Positions 15,623 to 25,020 of a stretch of DNA of 64,000 nucleotides are shown here, piece after piece. A program made the position numbers and the translations under genes. The stretch is from positions 1,116,001-1,180,000 of the forward strand of contig NZ_CP029425.2 in assembly GCF_002278135.3 (NCBI RefSeq), given 5' to 3'. Each line of letters starts with the position of its first letter. Position 1 is the first letter of the stretch. The stretch comes from Bradyrhizobium ottawaense. Lineage in GTDB: Bacteria > Pseudomonadota > Alphaproteobacteria > Rhizobiales > Xanthobacteraceae. The notes under the pieces are model-generated. The model saw nothing but the letters and a program-made list of their open reading frames with translations. It was not told where the DNA came from and searched no databases.

Positions 15623-16285
15623 TCATGCCAGCACCTTCACCCCGCCAAAACTCGTGACCCGCCCCTGTTTCAGCATCACGATCTGCGTCGCGAGCTGGCG
15701 CAGCTCGGCGGCGTCGTGGCTGACATAGACCATCGGCACGTTGGCCTCGTCGCGCAGCCGCACCAGATAGGGCAGGATCTCGAGCTTGCGGCCCTCGTCG
15801 AGCGCGCCGAGCGGCTCGTCGAGCAGCAGCAGGCGCGGCCTTGAGAGCAGCGCGCGTCCGAGCGCGACGCGCTGGCGCTCACCGCCGGAGAGCTTTCCAG
15901 GGCGGCGGCCGAGCAGGGTGCCGATATCGAGCAGGTCGATGACGCGCTTGTGCTGCGCCGGATCCGGCGCCAAGCGGTTCATCTGCCGTCCATAGTCGAG
16001 ATTCTGCGCGACGTTGAGATGCGGGAACAGCCGCGCATCCTGGAACACATAGCCGATGCGGCGGCGCCAGGCCGGGACATGGATGCCGGCCGCGGTGTCG
16101 TCGACGGTTTCGCCGTCGAGCACGATGGTGCCGCGGTCGGGCCGCAGCAGCCCCGCGATCATGTTGACCAGTGACGTCTTGCCGGCGCCCGAGGCGCCGA
16201 ACAGGCCGATGACGCGGCCTTCGCCGGTGAAGGATGCGGAGAGCGAGAATTCACCGAGTTGTTTTTCGACATCGACGCGCAGCAT
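15623..16285 (-). CDS. modC: Molybdate ABC transporter ATP-binding protein, short form
   Basis: A 220-residue ATPase that powers molybdate import. Walker A is GASGAGKTS, the signature LSGGERQRVALGRAL and Walker B LLLLDEPLGALD; the DARLFPHLNVAQNL Q-loop segment is typical of ModC. It ends after about 220 residues, whereas most ModC proteins run to about 350 with a C-terminal TOBE/Mop molybdate-binding domain. That domain is missing here, with no sign of it further downstream. The ATG at 16285 lies two bases after the modB stop; an upstream in-frame start at 16330 would overlap modB. Last gene of modABC. Confidence 0.9.
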   Translation of the reverse strand: MLRVDVEKQLGEFSLSASFTGEGRVIGLFGASGAGKTSLVNMIAGLLRPDRGTIVLDGETVDDTAAGIHVPAWRRRIGYVFQDARLFPHLNVAQNLDYGRQMNRLAPDPAQHKRVIDLLDIGTLLGRRPGKLSGGERQRVALGRALLSRPRLLLLDEPLGALDEGRKLEILPYLVRLRDEANVPMVYVSHDAAELRQLATQIVMLKQGRVTSFGGVKVLA

Positions 16286-16287
16286 GG

Positions 16288-16986
16288 TCAATTCCCGTGC
16301 AGGCGCTGCGTAGCGCGGCGAGCGAACCATTCGGCGGCGATCAGTGCGCCCAGCGCCAGCACGATCGAGACGATCACGAGCCGGCCGGCCGCGGCGTCAC
16401 CGTCCGGCGTCTGGATCAGCGAATAGATCGCCGAGGAAATCGTCTGGGTCTCGCCGGGAATGTTGGAGACGAAGGTGATGGTGGCGCCGAACTCGCCGAT
16501 CGCCTTGGCAAAGCCGAGCACCATGCCGGCGAGCACGCCCGGCAGGGCCAGCGGCAGCGTCACCGTGAAGAACACTTTCCAGGGCGCGGCGCCGAGCGTC
16601 TCGGCGGCCTGCTCGAGCCGGCGGTCGATCGCCTCGATCGACAGGCGCATCGGCCGCACCAGCAGCGGAAACGACATCACGCCGCAGGCCAGCGCCGCGC
16701 CGGTCCAGCGGAACGAGAAGACGATGCCGAGATGTTCGGCGAGGAAGCCGCCGACGAGGCCGCGGCGGCCGAACGTCAGCAAGAGCAGATAGCCGGTGAC
16801 GACAGGCGGCAGCACCAGCGGCAGGTGCACCACCGCGTCGAGCATCGACTTGCCCCAGAAGTCGCGCCGCGCCAGCAGCCACGCCAGCGCGACGCCGAAT
16901 GGCGTCGCGACCAGCGTTGCGATGATCGCGACCCTGAGCGAGAGCAGGATCGCGGTCCATTCGGCGGGAGAGATGTCGAACATCAA
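16288..16986 (-). CDS. modB: Molybdate ABC transporter permease
   Basis: A 232-residue inner-membrane permease with five or six hydrophobic helices. The EAA loop reads EQAAETLGAAPWKVFFTVTL and carries the conserved Gly that contacts ModC. The segment GFAKAIGEFGATITF is strongly conserved in ModB and CysT-type permeases. It sits between modA (10 bases upstream) and modC (2 bases downstream). The start may be ATG 16986 or the next codon, also ATG. Confidence 0.93.
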   Translation of the reverse strand: MMFDISPAEWTAILLSLRVAIIATLVATPFGVALAWLLARRDFWGKSMLDAVVHLPLVLPPVVTGYLLLLTFGRRGLVGGFLAEHLGIVFSFRWTGAALACGVMSFPLLVRPMRLSIEAIDRRLEQAAETLGAAPWKVFFTVTLPLALPGVLAGMVLGFAKAIGEFGATITFVSNIPGETQTISSAIYSLIQTPDGDAAAGRLVIVSIVLALGALIAAEWFARRATQRLHGN

Positions 16987-16996
16987 ATGGTGAATA

Positions 16997-17782
16997 TCAG
17001 ATTGTCGGGCTGACGAGGAACTTGAAGCCGTATTTTTCCAGAATGGTCTTGGCGGCCGAGGAGCGCAGGAAGGTGAGATAGCCGCTGGTCCCGTCCTTCG
17101 CCGTCATGTTCGCGGCGACCGGATAGACGATCGCGGGATGCGACTCCGCAGGGAAGGTGCCGACGATCTTGACGCCGGGCTCAACCTTGGCGTCGGTGGC
17201 ATAGACGATGCCGAGGTTGGCCTCGCCGCGTGCCACCAGCGTCAGCGCGGCGCGCACGCTCTCGGCCATCGCGAATTTCGGCTCTGCGGCCTGCCATGCG
17301 CCGAGCTTCTCGAGCGCGGCCTTGGCGCATTTGCCTGCCGGCACCGACTTGACGTCGCCGGTCGCGATCCTGCCGTCGCCGGCGAGCTTGGCAAGGTCGA
17401 AACCTTGCGTGATGGTGACGTTGTCGATCCTGGAATCCTTCGGTGCGATCAGCACGATGCTGTTGCCGAGCAGATTGACTCTGGAGGACTCGTTGATGGT
17501 CTTCCTGGAGATCGCGTAATCCATCCAGTCGGTGTCGGCGGAGACGAACACATCGGCCGGCGCGCCCTGCTCGATCTGCCGCGCCAGCACCGAGCTTGCG
17601 GCATAGCTGACCGAGAACTTGACGCCGGTCTTGGCGGTGTAGGCGGCGTCGATCTCGTCGAGCGCGTTCTTCATTGAGGCCGCGGCGAACACGGTGATGG
17701 TCTTGTCCTCGGCGGCGGCCGGCGAAAGGCTTGCGCCCACGAAGATCACGAGGGCGGTGAAAAATCCCGAAATACGTAACAT
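16997..17782 (-). CDS. modA: Molybdate-binding periplasmic protein
   Basis: The 261-residue precursor has a signal peptide (LRISGFFTALVIFVGASLSPAAA, cleavage after about residue 24). The mature part starts with ITVFAAASMKNALDEI, where the AAAS serine binds the oxyanion. ADVFVSADTDWMDY and GEANLGIVYATDA are the other ligand-loop blocks of ModA. ATG 17782 follows GGAG. First gene of modABC; it would supply molybdenum for enzymes such as nitrate reductase, xanthine dehydrogenase-type enzymes and nitrogenase if present. Confidence 0.93.
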   Translation of the reverse strand: MLRISGFFTALVIFVGASLSPAAAEDKTITVFAAASMKNALDEIDAAYTAKTGVKFSVSYAASSVLARQIEQGAPADVFVSADTDWMDYAISRKTINESSRVNLLGNSIVLIAPKDSRIDNVTITQGFDLAKLAGDGRIATGDVKSVPAGKCAKAALEKLGAWQAAEPKFAMAESVRAALTLVARGEANLGIVYATDAKVEPGVKIVGTFPAESHPAIVYPVAANMTAKDGTSGYLTFLRSSAAKTILEKYGFKFLVSPTI

Positions 17783-17908
17783 GGGGAGCGCTCCGTGCGA
17801 GTCCGCGCGCGCAAGATGCACGCACAGGTCTGGCGTTGGTGGGTCAGTCGCGACGGGTGGAAGCGCTGCTCCACGGGGCCCGGCTGCGGCTTACGGCCGG
17901 CAGGGATA

Positions 17909-17920
17909 TCGCAATTGCGA
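17909..17920. promoter_or_regulatory. Short palindrome upstream of modA
   Basis: TCGCAATTGCGA is a perfect 12-base palindrome with partial flanking symmetry, 127 bases before the modA start. Mod operons are often repressed by ModE at a palindrome, but this one does not match the usual ModE box well. Position is the only support. Confidence 0.2.
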
Positions 17921-17975
17921 AGATAGCAGGCTGGCGCCGCAGGTCAAAGGGTGGCCGTTTGTCCGGCAAACAGCG

Positions 17976-18479
17976 CTATTGAACCGGGAGGATCGCGATC
18001 GCGACCGCATCCTCCTTGGCGCCGCTGATTTGGAGTACGAAAGGCTGCGCCGACAGCTCGTATTTCACGGTCTTGCGAATGCCGCCGCAATCGGTCGCGC
18101 CGCTGAAGACCAAGGGCTTCAGGACATGCCCATCCTCGACCACGTCGATCCAGGCACCGGTGGACAGGCTGATCGTGTAGAGCCCGGGCTTGGCGGACTT
18201 GATGCTCGTGAAGCCGGCAAAAGTGCCGTCCTTGGGCGCTCGCTCCGGCGGCGTCGGCAGTTTTGCCTCGCTCGAGGCCGCCAGCCCCAGCGTGATGGCC
18301 GAGGACGGCAAGCTCGCCTGCTCGCTGCCCGATGCGAGCGTCGCGCGGTCCGGCGCGGTGAGCGCAGCGCGCTCCCGCTCGATCGGCCATTTGAACTTGT
18401 CGCAGCCGCTGGGCTCTTCAGCGGCGAGGGCGGAGGTTGCGCTGAACGAGAGCGCAGCGAGGAAGGCGAGGACGCGCAT
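17976..18479 (-). CDS. Exported hypothetical protein, 167 residues
   Basis: I do not recognise the family. The protein starts MRVLAFLAALSFSATSALAAEEP, a clear signal peptide with cleavage after ALA, and continues with about 145 periplasmic residues containing two cysteines (GCDKFKWP and TDCGGIRK) that could form a disulphide. Beta-rich segments such as GLYTISLSTGAWIDVVEDG follow. ATG 18479 is preceded by GGGA; an ATG four codons earlier is possible. It lies between modA and mepA on the same strand but is separated from both, so it is probably its own unit. Confidence 0.7.
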   Translation of the reverse strand: MRVLAFLAALSFSATSALAAEEPSGCDKFKWPIERERAALTAPDRATLASGSEQASLPSSAITLGLAASSEAKLPTPPERAPKDGTFAGFTSIKSAKPGLYTISLSTGAWIDVVEDGHVLKPLVFSGATDCGGIRKTVKYELSAQPFVLQISGAKEDAVAIAILPVQ

Positions 18480-18796
18480 GTGAAATCCCATCATTGGCCA
18501 CGCGACCAGTGCGAGGCTTGCGGTCAGGTCTTGTTGATAAGGGAGGCGCGTCCCGAGATGCCGCGGCTTACGGCTGAGCGGCGAGGCGACCGTAGCGCAT
18601 TGTCGCGACACGAACCAACCAACGAGTTCGTCATCCCGGGGCGCGCGTAGCGCGAGCCCGGGATCCATAGCCACAGGATTGCATTTGGCGAAGACTCGGA
18701 GTGACAATCTCCCGCTATAACCACGGCCTGTGGTTATGGATCCCGGGCTCGCTTCGCGCCCCGGGACGACAGTGGTGGCTGGGGCGACAGCGTACC
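18480..18796. repeat. Intergenic region with a large inverted repeat
   Basis: No gene is seen here. It contains two imperfectly matched inverted arms (about 18634-18677 and 18727-18766). They share the blocks CGAGCCCGGGATCCATA and CCACAGG with their reverse complements TATGGATCCCGGGCTCG and CCTGTGG. This is a dispersed palindromic repeat of the Bradyrhizobium type. Confidence 0.6.
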
Positions 18797-19741
18797 TTAC
18801 GGCTTCGCATCCGCCGCGTGCAGCACCGCTTTGCACGCCGCCGGCATCTGCGCCAGCGTCATCGGCGGTTTCGGCTTTGGCGGCTCCGGCGGCGGCTTGG
18901 GGTGCAGCACCGCGTCGGAGAACCAATAAGCGAGATCGGCGGGCTTGCAGCCTTCGTCCTCGGCCTGTGACGGCTGGCCCTCGCATTCGCCGGCGCCTGG
19001 CGGGCAGTGCATGCGGATGTGGAAGTGGTAGTCGTGGCCCCACCAGGGCCGGATCTTCGACAGCCAGGCGCGGTCGCCCTTGGCCTCGCGGCACAGCGCC
19101 TTCTTGATCGCGGCGTTGACGAAGATGCGCTGCACCGCCGGCTCCCGCGCCGCGTCGCGCAGCACCAGCACATGGCCAGGTGTGAACACTTTTGGATCGA
19201 CGTCGAGCCGGTCGTGGCGCACCATCATCACAGCCGACATGTCCTCGCGCTCCTCGCGCGAGAGGCGGCGGTCCGGCATCGGCGTCAGCCAGATGTCGGC
19301 ATCGAGACCGATCTGGTGGCTGGCATGGCCCGACAGTGCCGGGCCGCCGCGCGGCTGGGCGATGTCGCCGACCAGGATGCCCGGCCATCCCGCGTCCTTG
19401 CGCGCTTTGGCCGCGAGCCGCTTGATCAGGGCGATCATCTCGGGGTGGCCATAGCTGCGGTTGCGCGACAGCCGCATCACCTGCCAATTGTCGCCGTTGA
19501 GCGGCATCTGCTCCGCGCCGCCGATGCAGCCCTTGGTGTAGGAGCCGATGACATGGGCCGCCCCCTTCGCCGGCAGCAGCTTGCGCGCGAACAGCTCCTT
19601 GGCGGCGAGATCGGGGTCGTTGGGATTGGCGAGCGGCGGCAGCGGCTTCGGGTTGACGCTGCCCTTGTCCTGGGCCAGCGCGCCGCCGGCGGCCAGGAGC
19701 GTCATGACGAGCAGGAGAGGGGCGAAGCGGCGGGGACTCAT
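18797..19741 (-). CDS. mepA: Penicillin-insensitive murein endopeptidase
   Basis: A 314-residue precursor with a signal peptide (SPRRFAPLLLVMTLLAAGGALAQ). MepA cuts D-alanyl-meso-diaminopimelyl cross-links in periplasmic peptidoglycan. The zinc-site motifs of the LAS metallopeptidase group are present: GHASHQIGLDADIW and WWGHDYHFHIRMHCP. Conserved cysteines (GCIGG, LCREA, HCPPG) fit the disulphide-bonded fold. The C-terminus ends in a Pro-rich stretch (PKPPPEPPKPKPP) and a short tail, longer than in E. coli MepA (274 residues). It stands alone between repeat-rich gaps. Confidence 0.92.
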   Translation of the reverse strand: MSPRRFAPLLLVMTLLAAGGALAQDKGSVNPKPLPPLANPNDPDLAAKELFARKLLPAKGAAHVIGSYTKGCIGGAEQMPLNGDNWQVMRLSRNRSYGHPEMIALIKRLAAKARKDAGWPGILVGDIAQPRGGPALSGHASHQIGLDADIWLTPMPDRRLSREEREDMSAVMMVRHDRLDVDPKVFTPGHVLVLRDAAREPAVQRIFVNAAIKKALCREAKGDRAWLSKIRPWWGHDYHFHIRMHCPPGAGECEGQPSQAEDEGCKPADLAYWFSDAVLHPKPPPEPPKPKPPMTLAQMPAACKAVLHAADAKP

Positions 19742-20252
19742 GCGCAGCCCTTATAACCCAACACGGCGTCGGGGGTAAGAATCGGGCTGTGCTGCGGCGG
19801 ACGACCTCACGGCGTCTTGACGGCCGCAGCCCCCGCGCGAAGGCGCGTCCGGGCATGACGATGTCATATCCAACAAGGTTGTCCAAAAGTCGTAGTTTTT
19901 TCGCGGGGCCAGCCGGATTCTTAATGGTGCAATAACCGTATCCTGCATTGACCAAAATTCGTGCGCGGAACCGAGTTCGTTTCCATCCCGTATGCAATCG
20001 GACCCGCGCCCGGAATTGATTCATGGAGAGCGCGCGTTTTTGCACCATCGCTCTCTTCGATTGCGACCAAGACGCAGGTCTGGTGCGCCACTCGGCCTGC
20101 TTGCGCCTCGTAAACAGGCACCAGAGCCGGGCTCTCGGTGCTCGCAAGTCGGAGCCTTGGCTGGCGCGGGCACCCAAGATTACTTTTTTTTCAGACACTT
20201 GCCCCAAGACTTGCGCCCAAAGACTTGCGGCCACAGGGCGCGACTGGGACGA
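19742..20252. other. Intergenic region upstream of the PAS-GGDEF-EAL gene
   Basis: No gene or RNA that I can support is seen in these 511 bases. They hold a run of eight T near 20184 and three near-repeats of AGACTTGCG/ACTTGCCC between about 20195 and 20230. The next gene's frame is open through most of this stretch, so its true start could lie earlier than chosen. Confidence 0.4.
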
Positions 20253-22463
20253 GTGAAGTTGGGTTTGGGGTCTCGAAAAACAAGGAAACGAAAGCAAAGC
20301 GTGCTTGCCCGGGCTGGCCAATCGCCGCGCAAGCCACGCTTCGCGCGCGCGCCGCGAGCTCTTTCGGAACGCGATGAAGTCCTGCGCAGCCGCGCCGAGG
20401 CGGAAGCTGCGATCGCGGACGCGCGCAAATCCCATGAGCGTCTGCGCCAGGCCGTCGACATCCTGCCGCAGGGCATCGTGTTTCTCGATGCCGAGGGCCG
20501 CTACGTCCTCTGGAACAAGAAATACGCCGAGATCTACAGCAAGACCGCCGATCTGTTCGAGGAGGGCGCGCGTCTCGAAGACACGCTGCGCATCGGCGTT
20601 GCCCGCGGCGATTACCCCGAGGCCATCGGCCATGAGGACGAGTGGATCGCCGAGCGGCTGCAAAGGCTCTACCAGCCCGGCGCGCGCCACGAGCAGAAGC
20701 TGTCGGACGGCCGCGTCATCCTGATCGACGAGCGCCTGACCGACGATGGCGGCGTCGTCGGCCTGCGCGTCGACATCACCGAGCTGAAGCAGCGCGAGGC
20801 CTCGTTCCGCCTGCTGTTCGACGGCAATCCCGTGCCCATGATCGTCTGCGCGCTGGACGACGAGTGCATCCTCGGCGTCAACGACGCAGCGGTCGCGCAT
20901 TACGGCTACAGCCGCGCCGAGTTCGAGCGACTGAAGATCCGCTCCCTGCAGGCCTTCGACAGCGAGCCGCCCTGGACCGCCGACCCGACCGGCGAGGAGC
21001 GGGCCGGCCGCACCTGGAAGCACGTCAAGGCCGACGGTGCGCTGATCGACCTTGCGATCTATTCCCGGGAATTGACCTATGCCGAGCGCCCGGCGGTGCT
21101 GCTCGCGCTGATGGACATCACCGAACGCAAGCGCGCCGAGGCGCGACTCGCCTTCATGGCCCAGCACGACGGGCTGACCGGCCTGCCCAACCGCAGCCTG
21201 TTGCGCCAGCAGGTCGACGAGATGCTGCTGCACACGCGGCGCAGCACCGACAAGGTCGCGCTGCTGATGCTGGGGCTCGACAGTTTCAAGTCGGTCAACG
21301 ACACGCTCGGACATGCTGTCGGCGACAAGCTCCTGCGCGGCGTCGCCAAGCGGCTGCGCTCGACGCTGCGCGAGGAAGACGCGCTGGCGCGGCTCAATTC
21401 CGACGAGTTCGCGATCGTGCAGAGCGGCCTGGCGCGTCCCGAGGACGCGGTGATGCTGGCCAAACGTCTGCTTGCGGCGATCGCCGATCCCTATCTGCTC
21501 GACGGCCATTCCGTGGTGATCGGCGCCTCGATCGGCATCGCGATGGCGCCGGGCGACGGCGATGATTCCGAAAAGCTGCTCAAGAGCGCCGACATGGCGC
21601 TGTCGCGCGCCAAGCTGGACGCGCGCGGCACCTTCGCCTTCTTCGAGGCCGCGCTCGACGCGAAAGCGCAGAGCCGCCGCAAGATCGAGGTCGAGCTGCG
21701 CGACGCGATCCAGAACGACGTGCTGCGCCCCTATTACCAGCCGCTGATCGACCTGCAGAGCGGCCGCATCACCGGCTTCGAGGCGCTGGTGCGCTGGCCG
21801 CATGCCGAGCGCGGCATGATCTCGCCGGCGGAATTCATTCCGGTTGCCGAGGACACCGGCCTGATCAATCCGCTCGGCGGGCTGATGCTGCGCCGGGCGT
21901 GCCTGGACGCCGCGACCTGGCCGGACGACGTCCGTGTCGCGGTCAATCTGTCGCCGCTGCAGTTCCGCAGCGGCAATCTGCTTTCGATCGTGACGGACGC
22001 GCTGAAGCATTCCGGCCTGCCGCCGCGCCGACTCGAGCTCGAGATCACCGAGACGCTGCTGCTGGAGAAGAGCGCGCAGGTGCTGGCGACGCTGCATGCC
22101 TTGCGCGCGCTCGGGGTGCGCATCTCGATGGATGATTTCGGTACCGGCTATTCCAGCCTCAGCTATCTGCGCAGCTTTCCGTTCGACAAGATCAAGATCG
22201 ACCAGTCCTTCGTGCGCGATTTAGGGGCCAACCGCGAGGCCCAGGCGATCATCCGCTCCATCGTCAGCCTCGGCAAGGGCCTCGGGGTCATCATCACGGC
22301 CGAGGGCGTCGAGACCGAAGCCGAGCTCAGCTGCCTGCGCACCGAGGGCTGCGACGAAGGCCAGGGTTTTTTGTTCAGCAAGGCCCGGCCCAACGCCGAG
22401 ATCATCAGCCTGCTGGCCGCGCAACGCGGCATCGATGGCGAGGACGCCGCGCTGGTGGCGTGA
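20253..22463 (+). CDS. PAS-GGDEF-EAL protein, probable c-di-GMP phosphodiesterase
   Basis: A 736-residue signalling protein with a coiled segment, then two PAS domains (about residues 60-165 and 185-295), GGDEF (300-470) and EAL (480-730). The GGDEF signature reads LNSDEF, with both glycines replaced, so cyclase activity is doubtful. The EAL domain keeps EALVRW, the DDFGTGYSSLSYLR loop, IKIDQSFV and the late glutamate in ITAEGVETE, so c-di-GMP hydrolysis is likely. No membrane segment is seen, so it is probably a cytosolic sensor. The start is uncertain: GTG 20253 was chosen because the upstream open frame has no family look. Confidence 0.8.
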   Translation: MKLGLGSRKTRKRKQSVLARAGQSPRKPRFARAPRALSERDEVLRSRAEAEAAIADARKSHERLRQAVDILPQGIVFLDAEGRYVLWNKKYAEIYSKTADLFEEGARLEDTLRIGVARGDYPEAIGHEDEWIAERLQRLYQPGARHEQKLSDGRVILIDERLTDDGGVVGLRVDITELKQREASFRLLFDGNPVPMIVCALDDECILGVNDAAVAHYGYSRAEFERLKIRSLQAFDSEPPWTADPTGEERAGRTWKHVKADGALIDLAIYSRELTYAERPAVLLALMDITERKRAEARLAFMAQHDGLTGLPNRSLLRQQVDEMLLHTRRSTDKVALLMLGLDSFKSVNDTLGHAVGDKLLRGVAKRLRSTLREEDALARLNSDEFAIVQSGLARPEDAVMLAKRLLAAIADPYLLDGHSVVIGASIGIAMAPGDGDDSEKLLKSADMALSRAKLDARGTFAFFEAALDAKAQSRRKIEVELRDAIQNDVLRPYYQPLIDLQSGRITGFEALVRWPHAERGMISPAEFIPVAEDTGLINPLGGLMLRRACLDAATWPDDVRVAVNLSPLQFRSGNLLSIVTDALKHSGLPPRRLELEITETLLLEKSAQVLATLHALRALGVRISMDDFGTGYSSLSYLRSFPFDKIKIDQSFVRDLGANREAQAIIRSIVSLGKGLGVIITAEGVETEAELSCLRTEGCDEGQGFLFSKARPNAEIISLLAAQRGIDGEDAALVA

Positions 22464-22522
22464 ACTTAACCTCTCCCCGCGAAGGGTGGGGCGAGGGAGC
22501 TCACCGTCGTTGCGATTGGCCT

Positions 22523-23673
22523 TCAACCTCCCGCCACGATCGCCTTTCCCACATCCTCGTAATGGCTATCCCGCGCCTGGATCTGCTGGGCGATGGCGTG
22601 CATGTCGCGAAACCGGCGCTCGAACGGGTTGCTGCGAAACACCGCGGTCGCGCCGGCCATGTGATAGGCGGTGTCGACCACCTTTGTTGATTGATGGATG
22701 GTCCAGGTCGCGGCGAGCCGCACCGCGCTGCGGTGTGTTGCGCCGAACTCGCCGGTCGCACAGAGGTCGCGCCACATCGCAGTCGCGGTCGCATAGAGAT
22801 AGGCGCGCGCGGCGCGCAAATCGCCCTCGGTGCGGCCGATCAGGCCCTGCACCGCCCCGTTGTCGCGCATCGCGCCGGCCGTCAGCGAGGGGCGCTTTTC
22901 GCGCGCCAGTGCGATCGCTGCATCCAGCGTCGCGCGTGCCACGCCGAGCGATACCGCGGCAAAGCCGAGGCTGAAGGCAGCGCCGGTGCCGATCCTGTAG
23001 AGCGGCCCCGTCTCGCGCAAGCCTGACGGCACGTCGCGGAACGCCGTGAAGCGCTCGGGGACGAAGAGGTCGCTCACCTCGTAGGAATCGGTGCCGGTGC
23101 CGGCGAGCCCGATCGCCTGCCAGACGTCGTGCAACGTCGCGCTTGCGGCAGGAAACAGAATGGTCCGCACCTCCGGCGAGCCATCGGCATTTTTGCGCGA
23201 CGCCCCGTCAGCGCTGAGGATGCGCACATGCGCCCCCAGCCAGCTCGCCTGCCGGGAGCCGGAGGCAAAATCCCACCGCGCCGTGACGCGGTAACCGCCC
23301 GCGACTGCACGCGCCTCGTGCGCGATCGCGCCCCACGCCAGGATTCCAGGCGCGGTGTTGAAGATCTCCTGCGCGGCATCGCGGTCGAGCGAGCCGCGAT
23401 CATCGCGCAGACGCTGCACTGGCCGAGACACCATGCGGTGGAGGCATCGGCCTTGGCGATCTCCTCCAGCATCTGCATGAAGGCTTCGATGGAGACTTCC
23501 GCACCGCCCAGGCTCTGTGGCAGCAGGGCGCGATAGAATCCGTTCTCGATCAGCGCCGCGACCACGGAGGGCGTCAGCCGCCGTGTCCGCTCGATCTCGT
23601 CCGCTTCGCGCGCGATCAGCGGCGCGATGGCGCGGGCACGTTCGACGAGATCAGGTCCGGGAAGCTCCGACAT
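22523..23673 (-). pseudogene. Acyl-CoA dehydrogenase-like flavoprotein, frameshifted
   Basis: The first 95 residues (MSELPGPDLVERARAIAPLI to CSVCAMIAA) are in one frame. The rest, from SLDRDAAQEIFNTAPGILAWG, is in the -1 frame and runs to 22523. Restoring one base between 23392 and 23393 gives a continuous protein of about 383 residues, the right size for the acyl-CoA dehydrogenase/HsaA-like flavin monooxygenase group. The C-terminal AARAYLYATA and HMAGATAVFRSNPFERRFRD blocks are typical of that group. Both halves are otherwise clean, so the lesion is recent or a sequencing error. Confidence 0.75.
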
Positions 23674-23867
23674 TCGCGTTTCCTCGCCCCTTCTGTCGTG
23701 AGCGGTGAGGACGGGATGGTGGTCTATTTGACGGGGAGGATCAAGCTGCGGCCATCCCCGCGCGCCGCCGCAAGAAGGCCCGGCTGTGAACCTCAGCGGC
23801 GCGCCTCGCGACCAACAACCGCCATCGCCGCGAACGGCACCGCGTATCTTGCCGGATGAGGTTGCCC

Positions 23868-24614
23868 ATGCCGATCGTCAGAATCCTCATCGTCCTGCTC
23901 GCGCTCGCTTCGCCGGCGTTGGCGCAGGATGGGGCCCGTGATGCCGCCGCCGCGGGCGAGGCCGCGCGGATGTTCCGGGTCTACGTCGAAGGCGTTGCGA
24001 AAAAAGGGGAGCGACCCGACCTGACCCGGCCGGAGACCACCGCGCTGCTCGGCCGCGTCTTCGATGTTGAGGCCCTGGGGGCGCTGCCGCCGGCGAAGGC
24101 GAGCGACATGAGCTGGCTGATGGACTGGATGGACGCCGCCAACGCGACCTACAAGCTGTTCGCGCTCTATGGCTCGAAGCCGGGGGCGCAGCCCGATCTT
24201 GCGACGCTTCAGCGCAACATGACCGACTATGGCGATCAGTACGCGGCGGCGATGAACTTCGTCATCCGCGGAATGGCGCGCGAGGCGGTTGCGGGCGAGC
24301 TGTTCATGGCGAGCCTTGCGCCGGGGCAGCGCACCCGCATCCGCCAGGAGGGATTTACGGGCTTCCGCCGGAGCGCCGCCGAATTCATCCTGGGCACCGT
24401 CTGCGCGGCGATCCAGGGCGCGGGCAAATCCGCCAACGCGCGTCTGGCCGCCGCCGCCATCCGCGACACGCGCGAGGTCTGGGCGAGCTTCCTGCTGCCG
24501 CAGGATCGGGCCCGCGTGATCGAGCAGCTTGCTGACCTTCCGAGATGGGCTCCGGACGAGACGGCACGAACCGATCTCGCCGCCTTCACGGCCGCGCTGC
24601 GAGCGGTGAATTGA
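23868..24614 (+). CDS. Exported hypothetical protein, 248 residues
   Basis: I do not recognise the family. It begins MPIVRILIVLLALASPALAQDG, a strong signal peptide with cleavage after ALAQ. The mature 228 residues are almost wholly helical and contain one cysteine (GTVCAAIQGAGKS). Conserved-looking stretches are WLMDWMDAANATYKLFALYG and NFVIRGMAREAVAGELFMASL. An in-frame ATG lies four codons earlier (23856). It stands alone, with the pseudogene on the other strand upstream and a minus-strand small gene downstream. Probably periplasmic. Confidence 0.7.
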   Translation: MPIVRILIVLLALASPALAQDGARDAAAAGEAARMFRVYVEGVAKKGERPDLTRPETTALLGRVFDVEALGALPPAKASDMSWLMDWMDAANATYKLFALYGSKPGAQPDLATLQRNMTDYGDQYAAAMNFVIRGMAREAVAGELFMASLAPGQRTRIRQEGFTGFRRSAAEFILGTVCAAIQGAGKSANARLAAAAIRDTREVWASFLLPQDRARVIEQLADLPRWAPDETARTDLAAFTAALRAVN

Positions 24615-24771
24615 TCGGTGATCCCGGGCCCGCGGCGGCAGCGGTGCGGCCTCGTCCGCCGGCGGCGCTCCGAAAGCGATCCGGACCATAAAGTGTCGCC
24701 TGTGTTAGCTCTCTGGCGGCGGCTGGTGTCGCAGCCAGCCTGAGACCATTACACGCCGGCGCTAGACAGAT

Positions 24772-25020
24772 TCACTTTGTCTTGTCGCCCATGTGATGCG
24801 GCGACGAGGTGTTCGGTCCGCCCGTGTAATGATGACCGCCCGAACTGGTCTTCGCCGAGGAGCCGCTTGTTGTCTTCTTGCCCATGTGATGCGGTACTTC
24901 GGTCTTGGGGCCACCGCTGTAGTGATGACCGTTCTTTTCCTTGTCGGTGCTATCGGCCATTGCCGGAACAGCCAGCAGGGAAACCACGCCGACGGCGGCG
25001 AGAAGCTTCTTGGTGATCAT
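24772..25020 (-). CDS. Small exported His-rich protein with two tandem repeats
   Basis: An 82-residue precursor: signal peptide ITKKLLAAVGVVSLLAVPAMA, then two similar units, GHHYSGGPKTEVPHHMGKK and GHHYTGGPNTSSPHHMGDK, joined by a Ser/Thr linker. Each unit has four histidines arranged HH...HH, which could bind a metal ion. GGGAG stands eight bases before ATG 25020. The gene is divergent from the DUF2933-like gene, whose own tail is also His-rich. I know no function for it. Confidence 0.75.
   Translation of the reverse strand: MITKKLLAAVGVVSLLAVPAMADSTDKEKNGHHYSGGPKTEVPHHMGKKTTSGSSAKTSSGGHHYTGGPNTSSPHHMGDKTK

Noticed and set aside
17976..22097. A 1373-codon open frame on the minus strand
   Set aside because: Only its last part (17976-18479) reads as a protein with a signal peptide. 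The rest is antisense to the PAS-GGDEF-EAL gene and partly out of frame over mepA, with Arg/Gln-rich composition typical of the shadow of GC-rich genes.
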